In this document: one piece after another, positions 21,088 through 32,059 of the stretch
Position numbering within the stretch: position 1 is the stretch's first letter
Layout of the letters: every line of letters starts with the position of its first letter
Source: Anthostomella pinea
Taxonomy: Eukaryota; Ascomycota; Sordariomycetes; Xylariales; Xylariaceae
Direction of reading: 5' to 3'
DNA length: 64,000 nucleotides
Assembly: GCA_963556695.1 (NCBI GenBank)
Contig: CAUWAG010000012.1
Location: 682,001-746,000 of the forward strand
Made by a program: the position numbers and the translations under genes
The notes under the pieces: generated by a model
The model's database searches: none
The model's input: the letters and a program-made list of their open reading frames with translations, nothing else
What the model was told of the DNA's origin: nothing

Positions 21088-24000
21088 TTAACTGGCACTG
21101 ACGCCAGTATGCGCCAGCTCCCAAGTATGCAAGGTTTCTAAGAGAGCTAGATAACATGGATGTTGAGCGCCCAAGACAGTTCGCCCAACCCGTACACATT
21201 CCCGTATCAAACCAAGAGCTTCTGGTAGTCGGCCTTGATTCCAGTACGTCGACGCCAGGTTGCCCATGCTGGTCAGCGTGGAAGGATGATCCGGCCCGAG
21301 TTTCTGTTTGTTCGTCTCCATCACTTCCACCTCCAGCTTTTCCGCCTCCTCCCATCGGCCTTGATTCCTGTATGTCGACGCCAGGTTGGCCATGCCGGTC
21401 AGCGTGTCTGGATGATCCGGCCCGAGTTTCTGCTTGCTCATCTCCATCACTTCCACGTCCAGCTTCTCTGCCTCCTCCCATCGGCCTTGATTCCAGTACG
21501 TCGACGCCAGGTTGCCCATGCTGGTCAGCGTGGAAGGATGATCCGGCCCGAGTTTCTGTTTGCTCGTCTCCATTACTTCCACCTCCAGCTTCTCCGCCTC
21601 CTCCCATCGGCCTTGATTCCTGTACGTCGACGCCAGGTTGGCCATGCTGGTCAGCGTGGAAGGATGATCCGGCCCGAGTTTCTGCTTGCGAGTCTCCATC
21701 ACTTCCACAAACAGCTTCTCCGCCTCCTCCCATCGGCCTTGATTCCAGTACGTCGACGCCAGGCTGGCCATGCTGGTGAGCGTGGAAGGATGATCCGGCC
21801 CGAGTTTCTGCTTGCTCATCCCCATCACTTCCACAAACAGTTTCTCCGCCTCCTCCCATCGGCCTTGATTCCTGTACGTCGACGCCAGGTTGGCCATGCT
21901 GGTCAGCGTGTCTGGATGATCCGGCCCGAGTTTCTGCTTGCGAGTCTCCATCACTTCCACCTCCAGCTTCTCCGCCTCCTCCCATCGGCCTTGATTCCAG
22001 TACGTCGACGCCAGGCTGGCCATGCTGGTCAGCGTGGAAGGATGATCCGGCCCGAGTTTCTGCTTGCTCATCCCCATCACTTCCACCTCCAGCTTCTCCG
22101 CCTCCTCCCATCGGCCTTGATTCCAGTACGTCGACGCCAGGTTGGCCATGCTGGTCAGCGTGGAAGGATGATCCGGCCCGAGTTTCTGCTTGCGAGTCTC
22201 CATCACTTCCACCTCCAGCTTCTCCGCCTCCTCCCATCGGCCTTGATTACTGTACGTCGACGCCAGGTTGGCCATGCTGGTCAGCGTGGAAGGATGATCC
22301 GGCCCGAGTTTCTGCTTGCGAGTCTCCATCACTTCCACCTCCAGCTTCTCCGCCTCCTCCCATCGGCCTTGATTCCAGTACGTCGACGCCAGGCTGGCCA
22401 TGCTGGTGAGCGTGTCTGGATGATCCGGCCCGAGTTTCTGCTTGCTCATCCCCATCACTTCCACCTCCAGCTTCTCCGCCTCCTCCCATCGGCCTTGATT
22501 CCTGTACGTCGACGCCAGGTTGGCCATGCTGGTCAGCGTGGAAGGATGATCCGGCCCGAGTTTCTGCTTGCGAGTCTCCATCACTTCCACCTCCAGCTTC
22601 TCCGCCTCCTCCCATCGGCCTTGATTCCAGTACGTCGACGCCAGGTTGGCCATGCTGGTGAGCGTGGAAGGATGATCCGGCCCGAGTTTCTGCTTGTGAG
22701 TCTCCATCACTTCCACGTCCAGCTTCTCCGCCTCCTCCCATCGGCCTTGATTCCTGTACGTCGACGCCAGGTTGGCCATGCTGGTGAGCGTGGAAGGATG
22801 ATCCGGCCCGAGTTTCTGCTTGTGAGTCTCCATCACTTCCACAAACAGCTTCTCCGCCTCCTCCCATCGGCCTTGATTCCAGTACGTCGACGCCAGGTTG
22901 GCCATGCTGGTTAGCGTGTCTGGATGATCCGGCCCGAGTTTCTGCTTGCTCGTCTCCATCACTTCCACAAACAGCTTCTCCGCTGGGCTCCATTGACCTC
23001 TTAGGTTACACACTTGGCCTACCATCTCGATGGCAGCAAGACTTTCCTCGTGCGTCCTCCCAAGTATCTTTGTTCTGTACTTCATCGCATCCTCCGCCAT
23101 GCTTTGCGCCTCAGGCCCCTGGCCCATTTGCTGAAGATACCACGCAGCTTTATAAAGGATCGAAGTCCATGCCTCCAATGAGACTCTGTCTTTCGGCCGC
23201 TGCGCTCCTGCCGATACGGCGTGCGGCAGAAGCGCCCGGCATATTGCCCAGTTCTCATATGCTCCGGTCGGGAGCTGGGCGTCGAGGCGACGGATAAACT
23301 GAGACTTCCATTGCTCTTGCCGTCCCGCGGCTTCAAGCCATTGTCTCGTAGCCAGCTGGACCAAGCTGTGCATTTCAAATGTCCTTCCGTCCTCAACTGT
23401 AGAGATGAACGAGTAGTCGCGCAATGTTGAGACATCCATTTCGAACTGATTATCCATGCTAGAATCCGATTCGACGTCTTCTTCGCTTGATTCTTGGTCG
23501 CTGGCCGAACCGTGCAAAGCAGGGCTCCGTTGGTGTCGGTTTGGTGTACTCGTGGGGCGTTCCTTCTCGTCCGGACTCTGTAGGAGGCTCTCAGGAATAC
23601 CTTGGCGATCATAGAAGCTCATGAGCGAAAGCAGGTCGGCTGCAGATGGTCTGGTTCGACGGATGTGGTCGAATGAGATTTGCCACGTGATGATGATCGA
23701 GTTTCTGGCCTCTCTATCTCGCCGTAACTTACCGGCGTCATAATCGAGGAGACTCGCTTTTTTCTGATCACTCTGCTCAAACTTTTCGAGGTATTGTCGC
23801 ACAGAACAACGAGGAGCTTTCTTGGAGATGTAGGCTGTCGCTTGGACAATAGCTAGCGGCATACGTTCGAGTGCGGCGGCGAGCGCCGTGGTGTTCTTGC
23901 TGTCCTGCTCCGGTCTGAGCTTTTTCTCGACAAGTGCTATCGCTTCGGCCTCGCTCATAGGTTCGACCTGAATGATACTGTATGGCTCCACAAGATCTTC

Positions 24001-24810
24001 GGCCGCGCTCATGCTTCGGCTCGTGACCAGTACGGATCCGTTCTCGCAATTCGGGAGATAATCGACAAGCCGTCCATCCGCATGTCCAGTTTGGCCATCC
24101 TCGTTACGGCTTGGAGGCTCGAGAAGGAAGCCGGCATCATCGACATTATCGAGAATGAGTCTCCACCTTCTGTCCCTCCCACCACGTAGCCAGCCGCACA
24201 CAAGCTGGAAGATATTGCTCTGCGGTTCGTCTCGCCCGGGTATCTTGACATGATCGGCGATCTCCCGGAAACTTTGTTTGTATCGCGTTGCGTTACTTGC
24301 GTGGACCCAGAAAACCCAGGTATCCGGTGATCGCTGTCGGACTTGGTACGCGTATTCGATGGCTAGCTGCGATTTTCTTCCACGAGTTAGCTTCTCGCCC
24401 TATGCCTATGCTAGTTATGCCTATGGCTTGTGTAGGTGTAGGTCGCGCATACCCAACGCCGCCCAGGCCTACGAGCGCGATACGTGTACCGGGGGTGGCA
24501 GATGCTTGGTGGATACGATCGAGTGTGTTGCCTCGCTGGATGAAGTCGTTGTCCTGGCCAAAGGGAATGATGGACGATGGATTTGGTGGAGTTTCTGGCC
24601 GTTCTGAGTCGGGGCCTCGTTAGCGCGTTGACGGTCGGCGTGGATCCAAGTGAACTGATCCAATGGAACTGATCCAAGGGAACTGATCCTAGTAGTATTA
24701 TCCTACTTACCTGGCGGGACATGGTGATGAAATTCGGTATTGGCCGAACCGTTGATTACTCCGGCCTGAAAGCCAGAGTTGCCTGGCCCGAAATGTACCG
24801 CGGAAGCCAT
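21088..24810 (-). CDS. NB-ARC/TPR NLR with N-terminal amyloid-type motif (1179 aa)
   Basis: Three exons join in frame: 24810-24711, 24603-24453 and 24376-21088. Residues 6-21 read HFGPGNSGFQAGVING, a G-F-Q-x-G amyloid-signalling-type motif. The NB-ARC domain has Walker A GLGGVGKS (79-86, split by intron 2), Walker B LILDNVDD (157-164), LVTSRS and MPLAIVQA. A winged-helix/EMHSLVQLATRQW region follows, then fifteen 42-residue TPR units (about residue 545 to the end; consensus NQGRWEEAEKL...KQKLGPDHP). No stop or frameshift is seen, which is unusual in this window. In such STAND receptors, ligand sensing by the repeats drives oligomerisation and templating of an effector's amyloid motif. The neighbouring divergent gene encodes that type of effector. 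Confidence 0.9.
21130..23010 (-). repeat. 126-bp coding tandem repeat (TPR array)
   Basis: Fifteen units: thirteen near-identical, with a degenerate unit at each end. Variation concentrates at a few codons (for example ETRKQ, GMSKQ, ETSKQ, ETHKQ, ETNKQ, and EVEV/FVEV/DVEV), the pattern expected of NLR repeats under concerted evolution and diversifying selection. Long antisense frames over it are by-products. Confidence 0.9.
24643..24690. repeat. 14-bp tandem repeat within NLR intron 1
   Basis: AACTGATCCAATGG / AACTGATCCAAGGG / AACTGATCC lies inside the first intron (24710-24604), which makes that intron (107 bp) longer than most in the window. Confidence 0.6.
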
Positions 24811-25090
24811 GGCATGATAGGATTCAGTTGCAACAATTGAGGTTGACTGTTGACGGGTGATTACAGGGCCATCTATGATCTAGGGAAGAGCAGGCTATTT
24901 GGTGGGAGGTGGGACATAGGAGTCGAGATAGGACTCGAGCACCATACGACCCACCAGCATCGTTACCATACGATACGACCCCCGTCAGCTCGGCGGCTAA
25001 AACCCCGCACATCGTCGGCCGGGCTTCCCCGCACATTGTCGGCCGGGGCTTCGTTGCCTTAGATGTCCTTCTCTACGACACGAGAACACC
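24811..25090. promoter_or_regulatory. Shared divergent promoter of NLR and effector
   Basis: The 280 bp between the two start codons must contain both promoters. It holds an imperfect 24-bp tandem repeat (25003-25026 and 25027-25051) and a repeated ACCATACGA near 24946 and 24964. Co-regulation is inferred from the arrangement; no specific factor site is claimed. Confidence 0.5.
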
Positions 25091-25951
25091 ATGGCAGACC
25101 CGCTTAATGTCGCGGCCAGCGTGGTTGGCATTACGGTTCCAGCCCTGCACGCTACGAGACTCCTTCTTACTGATTTGCAAGAGCTCAAGGATGCTCCTAG
25201 TACCGTGCGGCATTTGCAGGAAGACCTGCGTGCTCTCGACGCTGCCATCAAATCCCTTCAAGAAATCGACGACACGAAATGGGCAGTTTTAGGCCAAGAC
25301 GTGGCTGAAAACACCAAGACGACGGTTGGCACATGCCAGACGGCATGTACATTCTTCCGAGCCGACATCCAGCATTGGACTCGAAATTCTACCGCGGGAA
25401 AGCTGAGCTTGCGGGACCGAGCGAGTGTAGGCTTTTTCAAGCGAGACCGGATCAAGTCATTGACAGAGCAGCTTCAAAGCTGTAAATTGTCCATTGCCTC
25501 TGTTGTAAATGTGGCCGTCTTGTAAGCTGTTTGTCTCACGAAGACACAAGTACAAACACGGCTGACTGTAGTTTACAGGTACGCCTCTCTTCGGAACGGC
25601 CACGTTGCTGAAGAGATCAGGACTGTGGTATCTTCGCGACAGACAGAAATCACAGACGCCATTAGGACGACAAAGGATCGTCTTCAAGCTGTCGAAGACA
25701 GCATAACAACGCTGGACCTTGGTTCCCGCGAGCGAGATCAGCAAACGCTGGGACAAGAACATGAAACCTTTGCCGCTTCGCTCGAACTGTTGCAGGAACT
25801 GCTGGCCAAGTTACAGGCAGAGACGGTGGCGAAGGCTACTGCACAAAGCCAGGGTTCTGTTGGTACAGTCACGTTTGGCAGTCAAAACTCGGGCTTCCAA
25901 GCTGGACAGATCTATGGTGGGGTGACCGGGATCAGCTTTGGTAATAAGTAA
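25091..25951 (+). CDS. HeLo-like cell-death effector with C-terminal amyloid-type motif (267 aa)
   Basis: Exons 25091-25521 and 25579-25951 join in frame across a 57-bp intron. The N-terminus (MADPLNVAASVVGITVPALH, then ELKDAPSTVRHLQEDLRALD) is a HeLo-like/SesA-type helical domain, followed by long amphipathic helices to about residue 230. The last 30 residues are Gly-rich and read FGSQNSGFQAGQIYGG near residue 241, matching the NLR's N-terminal motif at F-G-x-x-N-S-G-F-Q-A-G. In HET-S-like and HELLP-like proteins this architecture (membrane-active helical bundle plus C-terminal prion-like motif) executes regulated cell death when seeded by an NLR. That role here is inference. No signal peptide is seen. 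Confidence 0.85.
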
Positions 25952-26173
25952 AGCCAGCAGGTTGGAAGAGAGGCAAGAGAGCTGAGGGACAACGAGTATG
26001 AGAATCGCGTGGACCCCGAACCATAGCATTTGTTCAAGGGGCAAATGTGCAGCGTCAGCAGCAAGCAAACGGAAGTTGACTGCTCGCTTTATAGATTTTG
26101 GTGTATCTAGGGACGCGTCAGCTTTGGATCTTTCATGTCCATGCGTGGGTGTTCAACGTGAAGCCCGCAACTC

Positions 26174-26575
26174 TTACTTCATGTCTGTATTTGACGGATG
26201 GCCCTCGTCGAGCTTGGTGTTTTTGATCTGGACTATCTTCTCTTGTAACCGCGCTGCATCTTTTGTCATCCCAAGATTATATTGGTTTGCGGACCACATA
26301 TCGTAAAGAAATGCAAGGCTCTCTGTTGGTTCGTCTGAGTCGTTCTGTATCTGGTTAAAGATATACCGGAGATGCTCTCCAAGTGCTTGACCCTCTCGAC
26401 TCATTTGTAATGAGTGATCTCTTTGGTCCTATCCTGACGGAGATTCATCCAGCTGTGGGTAAGCGAGTGCATGGCCGTTGCGTGATACCCATTGATACTA
26501 CTCCTTTTAATCAGAGCGTATGATTCTAGTTGCTTCAAAGCTTCAAACATGCGAAACGGATCCCAGGAGTGGTTG
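26174..26575 (-). pseudogene. NLR remnant: winged-helix and TPR-like fragment
   Basis: Minus-strand frames read FEALKQLESYALIKRSSING, then AMHSLTHSWMNLRQDR (the MHxLxHxW region after NB-ARC), then, after a frame change at about 26402, LAFLYDMWSANQYNLGMTKD and ARLQEKIVQIKNTKLDEGHP, a TPR-like repeat as in NLR C-termini. Upstream it is cut at about 26575 by LINE sequence. It lies immediately beyond the effector gene, so the locus once held more than one NLR. Confidence 0.65.
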
Positions 26576-26649
26576 TCGGATTGGATGAACGGTGGAAGTT
26601 TAGAGATGTACATATGCCTCGTCGGATGGCGCGTGTTCGATGCCGTCGA

Positions 26650-27081
26650 GCAACTATGAAACATTGGGCGTGCCCGGGGCACTGCGCCTTTGAGGGCAAT
26701 GAACTGGGAGAGAAGCTGGCTAAGGCCGGCTCTAAGCTCTCCAACGTCGACTCCGACTGCACGCCGACGGCGTACGGCATCAAAGCAGAGGCGGGACTCA
26801 AGCTCAAAGTCTCGCGCGACATGTGGTAGACCAAGGCCCAGACCAAGCTGTCGGCCCGCTACAAGTACTGGGACCTGAAGTACAAACTGCGCTGTCACGA
26901 AGTGCTGCAGGTACTTAAAAGGCCTTCACTACACCGCTTCCTCGCTGTCCGCTCAGGGCACGGCGACTTCTCTTGGTATCATGTCAAGTTCAAACATCAG
27001 GACGCCGTCCTCAACTGCTCGTGCGGCCGGAGCAAGACTCCGACGCACTTCATCCACCGCCGGAAGACTCTGGCACGGTAG
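26650..27081 (+). pseudogene. LINE-B fragment (RNase H and 3' zinc knuckle)
   Basis: The frame reads WACPGHCAFEGNELGEKLAK (RNase H end), then after one stop LKRPSLHRFLAVRSGHGDFS, then CSCGRSKTPTHFIHRRKTLA, the C-terminal CCHC-like region of Tad-type LINEs. The same module recurs at 51130, 46440, 43279 and 56260. Only the 3' part is present. Confidence 0.75.
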
Positions 27082-27186
27082 ACTGATCCGGGGCGCGGTC
27101 GGCTGACGCCCTGTAATTATTTAAACCCCCCGCTCGCCTCCTGTCCACCTATTCCTCAGATTCCAGTTGGTCTTGGTCACGCCACT

Positions 27187-27666
27187 ATGTCTAAAACTGC
27201 GATACTCTGGAGACTCTACAAGGATCAAGAGAATAGGGCTTTCCAGACCCTCCATCCAAATCATGATTGTCGACGTTGGTCATTAAGGATCTTCCAGGAG
27301 AGATCCCTGGCGGCCGCGAGCGCCCTCAGGAACGAACAAAGATCCGACATACTAAAGCACCTTAGTTCTGCTGTCGACTATCGAAACCAGATTGCAGCGT
27401 ATTATGAGCCCGACAGCTCACTTGGACATGCTCACTTTATATCGACTCTTACGACAGTCATTAATAAACTCCAATCCATGCAAACCACCAACAAACCCCC
27501 AGTTCCGGACTCGGTATCCCAATCTGATTCTAATAATCGCTACAGCGCTCTCGTCGTTCACGACACTCTGTCACCTGGCGATGACATTCGACATACAAGA
27601 GCTGCTCAAAAGGCGGAGCTTGATGAACCGAGTCTTGACGACGAAGATTACTCGTTCTTCATCTAA
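27187..27666 (+). CDS. Hypothetical protein, possible DUF6604-like N-terminus
   Basis: A 159-codon open frame starts with ATG 27187 and ends at 27664-27666. It is helical and charged (SAVDYRNQIAAYYEPDSSLG, HFISTLTTVINKLQ, SNNRYSALVVHD). The order of these pieces recalls DUF6604 N-terminal domains, but the match is weak. Later in-frame pieces at 27800-28130 and 28348-28881 may belong to the same gene, now broken. Confidence 0.4.
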   Translation: MSKTAILWRLYKDQENRAFQTLHPNHDCRRWSLRIFQERSLAAASALRNEQRSDILKHLSSAVDYRNQIAAYYEPDSSLGHAHFISTLTTVINKLQSMQTTNKPPVPDSVSQSDSNNRYSALVVHDTLSPGDDIRHTRAAQKAELDEPSLDDEDYSFFI

Positions 27667-28347
27667 CACATCGAGGCTGCAATTGGGGGGATAGTAAGCA
27701 CCTGGCAAGACTACACAGAGGGCAGCCTCTCTATGACTGGTGCATTTCTAGGCTAGTTCCATCTTGGCAGTAAACCTTCTCGAATTACTAACCGCTTGGT
27801 AGTGTCTAGCATCATGTGTCGAGAACTCTCTGCAAGCATACATGCTGCCAAGCTCTGCTTCGAGAATTGGTTCGCAGACAAGGGGTATTCTGACCGCTTC
27901 AGTGCTCTGCATCGTGTGAGCGTTGAAGATATGGAGTATATCAAAAGGTCAGTGTCTGTCTATAATCGTTCATGAAGTGTACTGTTGACAGTTTGGAAGT
28001 CTATTCAAGCCGGGTTCATTTCCGGTTCCGTACCCGTTGAGCCGATTGCAAGAAGAAAAGCCAGACCCTCACGAATGCGAAGTGATGGTTGGCGTCCTTC
28101 TACGTTTAAGGCAGTATCAGGCCGAATAAGGACACGCCATTGGCACAATTGAACGTCTGGAGCATGATTTGTTTTTACCCTAATATAAATGCCTTTTCCC
28201 TCCAGGACAACTCGACGCTATGAAGCCGGTACTACGCGCTGCCAAAACAGCTGCCAAGACCCATGTCGATATTTGGTCTATCGCATCAATCCAGGCTTGG
28301 GCTATGGATAACACACAATAGAGCTCAATAGGCACGTTCTAGACCTA

Positions 28348-28881
28348 CCTTTGGTTCCAACGTTTGCCCATCGCTACGACCGTTATATCCTTGGCTTGGA
28401 AGTCAGCCAGCGTTCTGAGAAGTTGGAGGAGTTCTGTAACAGCCATCAGACACGCCTCTACTGGGGTGGGAAACGCCCACGCAATAAATCGGCCATCGAC
28501 GAGTCTGTTGAGAAATGGATTCTTATTACAGACCAAGGAAGCATAAGCCTTGCAAAACAGATTGGTCAAAACAGGCATCAACAGGAATCGATAATACGGC
28601 TGTTGATAGACGACAAGTTCAGCTACGGGGAGTTGACTAAACAGATCAAAGAAGCGAAGAAGCCCGTCGACTGGGGAAACCTGCGACGATTTATCGAGCA
28701 CAGTTTGAAAACGACAGACATATGTGCCATTCGAGCAGCACTTTGCGGTAGCTTGGATGTTTCTATTCGCGATAAGTACACGGAAACTCGAGCAGCGTTA
28801 TCTCTCGCACAAAAAGACGACACTGAATTTCCCAAGCTCCTCGAGCTTGTACAGGGTAAAATCCCAGACATTTGCTCGTAA
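28348..28881 (+). CDS. Hypothetical protein fragment, downstream part
   Basis: An open frame of about 178 codons reads PTFAHRYDRYILGLEVSQRS, then TRLYWGGKRPRNKSAI, a helical middle and a stop at 28881. No family is recognised. It follows, at 27800-28130, further protein-like pieces with a probable intron (27948-28000), so 27187-28881 is best seen as one decayed gene. Confidence 0.4.
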   Translation, partial: PLVPTFAHRYDRYILGLEVSQRSEKLEEFCNSHQTRLYWGGKRPRNKSAIDESVEKWILITDQGSISLAKQIGQNRHQQESIIRLLIDDKFSYGELTKQIKEAKKPVDWGNLRRFIEHSLKTTDICAIRAALCGSLDVSIRDKYTETRAALSLAQKDDTEFPKLLELVQGKIPDICS

Positions 28882-29292
28882 AAGGGGAAGTAGGAGCACT
28901 CGATATTTGAGTCTTGAGGGGCTATTTCGTCATCATGTGTAGTAATATTGCTGCTTTCCTTCTCTTGTTCGGCTAGGATAACATCCACGATTCTCCAGAT
29001 GTTCGTGTGTGGAAATGCCGATTTTGCCGTGACGAAGGAACGTTTATCCCACATTGGGAGGTCTTCAGCGGTGGTCAGACGGGCTAGATGGAGGGCGGCA
29101 CTACTTGGAAGACCGCATCATCAACCGGACTATCTACACCGCTCCGGAGAGGCTTAAGCCTCCGTACCGTTACACCCACCCGGCTCCCGCCTATGGCCTT
29201 GGCGCAATAGCCCTGCGGGTGCTGACCCCGTATGACTCGATGATGGAGAACTACGAAGAAGGACCTCCGATCGATGCCAGAAGCTACGGTCA
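28882..29292. other. Junction region before the Ty3/gypsy remnant
   Basis: A plus-strand stretch (VRVWKCRFCRDEGTFIPHWE, 28990-29060) looks protein-like but is very short. 29080-29290 is open without a recognised domain and may belong to the retroelement. Confidence 0.35.
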
Positions 29293-30800
29293 ATGGATCG
29301 CACGGCGTTGGTACAACCACCCGGACGACACGTTTTCACTAGCCCTGAGCTCCAACATCTTTGGAACAAGGCTATCAGCGCTGACAAGACGTATTGCAAT
29401 ATCTATGCTAGTGTTGGAAGAGGAGACAGAGCCTTACCTCCTAGCCTAGGGATTGACGTACAGGCTATCGACTGCGAAATTGAAGGCAGAGGAGTCCTCT
29501 TGTATAGAGGATCAATCTGGGTGCCTGACTACGAGCCCCTTAGGACGGCATTGGTACAACAGACGCACGACTCCCACATCACAGGACACCCGGGAAGGAA
29601 TATCACAGGATGGATCTTACAACAAAACTACTTCTGGCCCCAGCAGTACAAGACAGTACGCCGCTTCTATAGAAATTGCAGTGTTTGTGGCAGGTCCAAG
29701 GTCTGGTGTCAAGCGAAGCAGGGACTTTTACGCCCGCTGTCTATACCAGACCGCTTTTTTAGCGAGCTTTCTATCGACTTTATGACCGAGCTTCCCGGAG
29801 ACGGGGACGCCCCATGAAACATGATGGTTACGGTTGCCAGAGTGTTGGGAACACTTACGCTCGAGCCACAAGATTCTATGGAAGCTGAAGCCTGTACCGA
29901 AAAGTTTATTTGGAGCCACTTTCGCTTTCATGGCTTCCAAACTTCATCACGTCTGACCGAGGGAGCAACTGGGTGGGGAAGTTCTGGACTAGATTATGCC
30001 AGCTAGTTCGAGTCGAGCAGCGCCTATCGACAGCCTATCACCCTCAGACAGACGGCCAAACAGAACGCATGAATCAGGAAGTCATTGCCTACCTACGCGC
30101 TTTTGTGGCCTATGCACAGGATGACTGGGCCAAACTCTTACCCACAGCCCAGCTAGCCATCAACAACAGACCGAATTCGAAGACAGGCCTCAGCCCCTTT
30201 TTCGTGCTGTATGGTTACCACGCCGACCCCATCCAACAACAACCTTCGCGCCGCCCCAACACATCAAAAGACCCCAAAGCAAGGACAGAGGAGTTCGTCA
30301 CGCGCCTCCACGAAGCCCAGGAGATAGCTCAGGCCGCCATGGCCACAGCACAGCAGATAATGGAGCACCAGGCGAATCGAAGCCGCCGCCCAGCAGAGAG
30401 ATTCCAGACTGGCGACAAGGTGTGGCTCAACCTCAAAAATGTCTCGACTCCACAGTTGAAGAAGAAGCTTGCTTGGACACACGCCAAATACGAGATTACC
30501 AAGATGATTTCCCCTGATGTGTACGAGCTGAACGTCCCAAGCAATATTAGGAAACGCTTTTTCGTGGACCTATTACGACGTGCTACAGAGGATCCCTTCC
30601 CATCTCAAAAGATCGATGACACACAACCCCCACCACTTCTCGACGCCCAGACCCCTTATGGTCAGTTGAGAGGATTCTTAAGGCTGATAAATTTGGGAAC
30701 AAATGAAAGGTCTTGGTAAAGTGGACAGAATATGTCGAACCAACTTGGGAACCGGGAAACAGTCTGCTTGAGATAACGCTTCTTCAGACTTCGCCAGGAA
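29293..30800 (+). pseudogene. Ty3/gypsy pol 3' half: integrase and chromodomain
   Basis: The H2C2 zinc-binding part reads THDSHITGHPGRNITG and NCSVCGRSKVWC. The core begins LSIDFMTELP, with a stop at 29815; ITSDRGSNWVGKFW and YHPQTDGQTERMNQEVIAYL give the later catalytic residues in another frame. A chromodomain-like VLVKWTEYVEPTWEPGN lies near 30705-30760 after another frame change. Reverse transcriptase, RNase H and gag are missing upstream, so the element is 5'-truncated and dead. Confidence 0.85.
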
Positions 30801-30848
30801 CCTCGCGTTCTGCACCATATCATCAGCAGTTATTCTCTGCAACCTCCA

Positions 30849-30972
30849 CGTACGTGCCCGCCAATACTTCCTGCGATGGTACCTGTAGTCTGACTCACAT
30901 GAGAAAATGGATCGGTCCAAGCTTCTTCACATCACGCGTCAACCATGTAGCTCCCCAAGAATGGATCAGCTC
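30849..30972 (+). repeat. Ty3/gypsy 3' terminal sequence, also at 8069-8192
   Basis: It begins about 80 bp after the chromodomain and is matched in reverse complement by 8069-8192. Probably LTR or 3' UTR of the element. Confidence 0.5.
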
Positions 30973-31656
30973 GGACCTGTCCGTACCTACCCATCACGAC
31001 AGTCAGGGTGCTGTGACAACCACAGCAGCGAGATGGTCTGTCTTCTGGGTGGGTTTATGCCCTGTGCGTCTCTGCCCCACTGGAGATCTTCCGGTATCTA
31101 TTTCCGGCTCCCATCAAACAAGTATCAGCAACGTTTCTCCGCCAGTGTAGGCCGCGTCACAGGGGTCCGCCGCTATATATTACTAAAGTAGCTATTAAGC
31201 GAGGCTTAGTGGCGGCTTGGCATCTACCCCGCTACTCTGCACTTTTCCGTATGTGGAAATGGATCAATAATGAAGACCCCAGGCGGCTACGAAAGTAAAC
31301 AACGATAATATCCGACCTTTCGTCCTTATTAATCCCTTTGTCCCTTCTTACTGTGGATTGTCGTCATGTCAGCAACGTTGAGCACGAACGTCGTCAGTAC
31401 CAGGTCTGCATCATTGCCACTCCGTCCTTACCGCCAGGGCAGAAGGAAGATGACCCGAAGCTGCGTCATGCTCGACGGGATATACACACGTCATTGAGAC
31501 TCACTCAGTACATGAAATTGATTTAAACGCCATTTTTAAAATCTTCTTTTATGATAGAAACGACCTGAGTGTACCCTGTCTGGTTCAAGTGTTGGCTCAA
31601 ACGAAGACAAGTCGTGTGTCTCGCAGCATATGGTATTGAAGGGGCATAGATTACGC
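30973..31656. other. Intergenic, no recognisable gene
   Basis: Nothing recognisable. A Ty3/gypsy LTR may extend here, but no terminus was identified. Confidence 0.35.
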
Positions 31657-32043
31657 TTATAGCGCGGCTACGACTATTAAGCACAAGATAGTCGTAATAA
31701 TGGCAAAACATAGGCTGCCAATCAAATACCCCACGCTTTCACCCTGGACGGAGTGAATCCAGTTTGCAACGTCTCCGGCGCTCGACACAAACTTCCGGAC
31801 AACTATGACAGGAATTGCGTAAAGAACACATGAAGCCAACCCCAGTACGATGGGTATGGTGAATCTTAACCAGATGGAATCCATGAACAGATCTCCAAGA
31901 GCTGTGATAATCGCAAGCCCTGTTAGGCATGTGAGGAGAAGACTGCCCACAATCCACGGGTCGCGGATGGGGTCAGCCTTGAACCCTCTAAGGGTTTTCT
32001 TCAACGCATTAAGCTGGCTGATATCAATACCCAGGTTGTTCTG
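31657..32043 (-). CDS. Multi-pass membrane protein, 5'-truncated
   Basis: The minus-strand frame is open from about 32043 to the stop at 31657. It reads ISQLNALKKTLRGFKADPIR, then three to four hydrophobic segments (IVGSLLLTCLTGLAIITALG, FTIPIVLGLASCVLYAIPVI, YLIGSLCFAIITTILCLIVV). The 5' part is lost where LINE-A copy 2 begins at about 32060, which suggests disruption by that insertion. The family is not recognised. Confidence 0.5.
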   Translation of the reverse strand, partial: QNNLGIDISQLNALKKTLRGFKADPIRDPWIVGSLLLTCLTGLAIITALGDLFMDSIWLRFTIPIVLGLASCVLYAIPVIVVRKFVSSAGDVANWIHSVQGESVGYLIGSLCFAIITTILCLIVVAAL

Positions 32044-32059
32044 AACACACTCTTGCCAA

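Noticed and set aside
21235..22914. 559-codon open frame on the plus strand across the NLR repeat array
   Set aside because: It is antisense to the 126-bp coding repeat, whose unit length keeps all frames open; it has no domain and no start or splice support.
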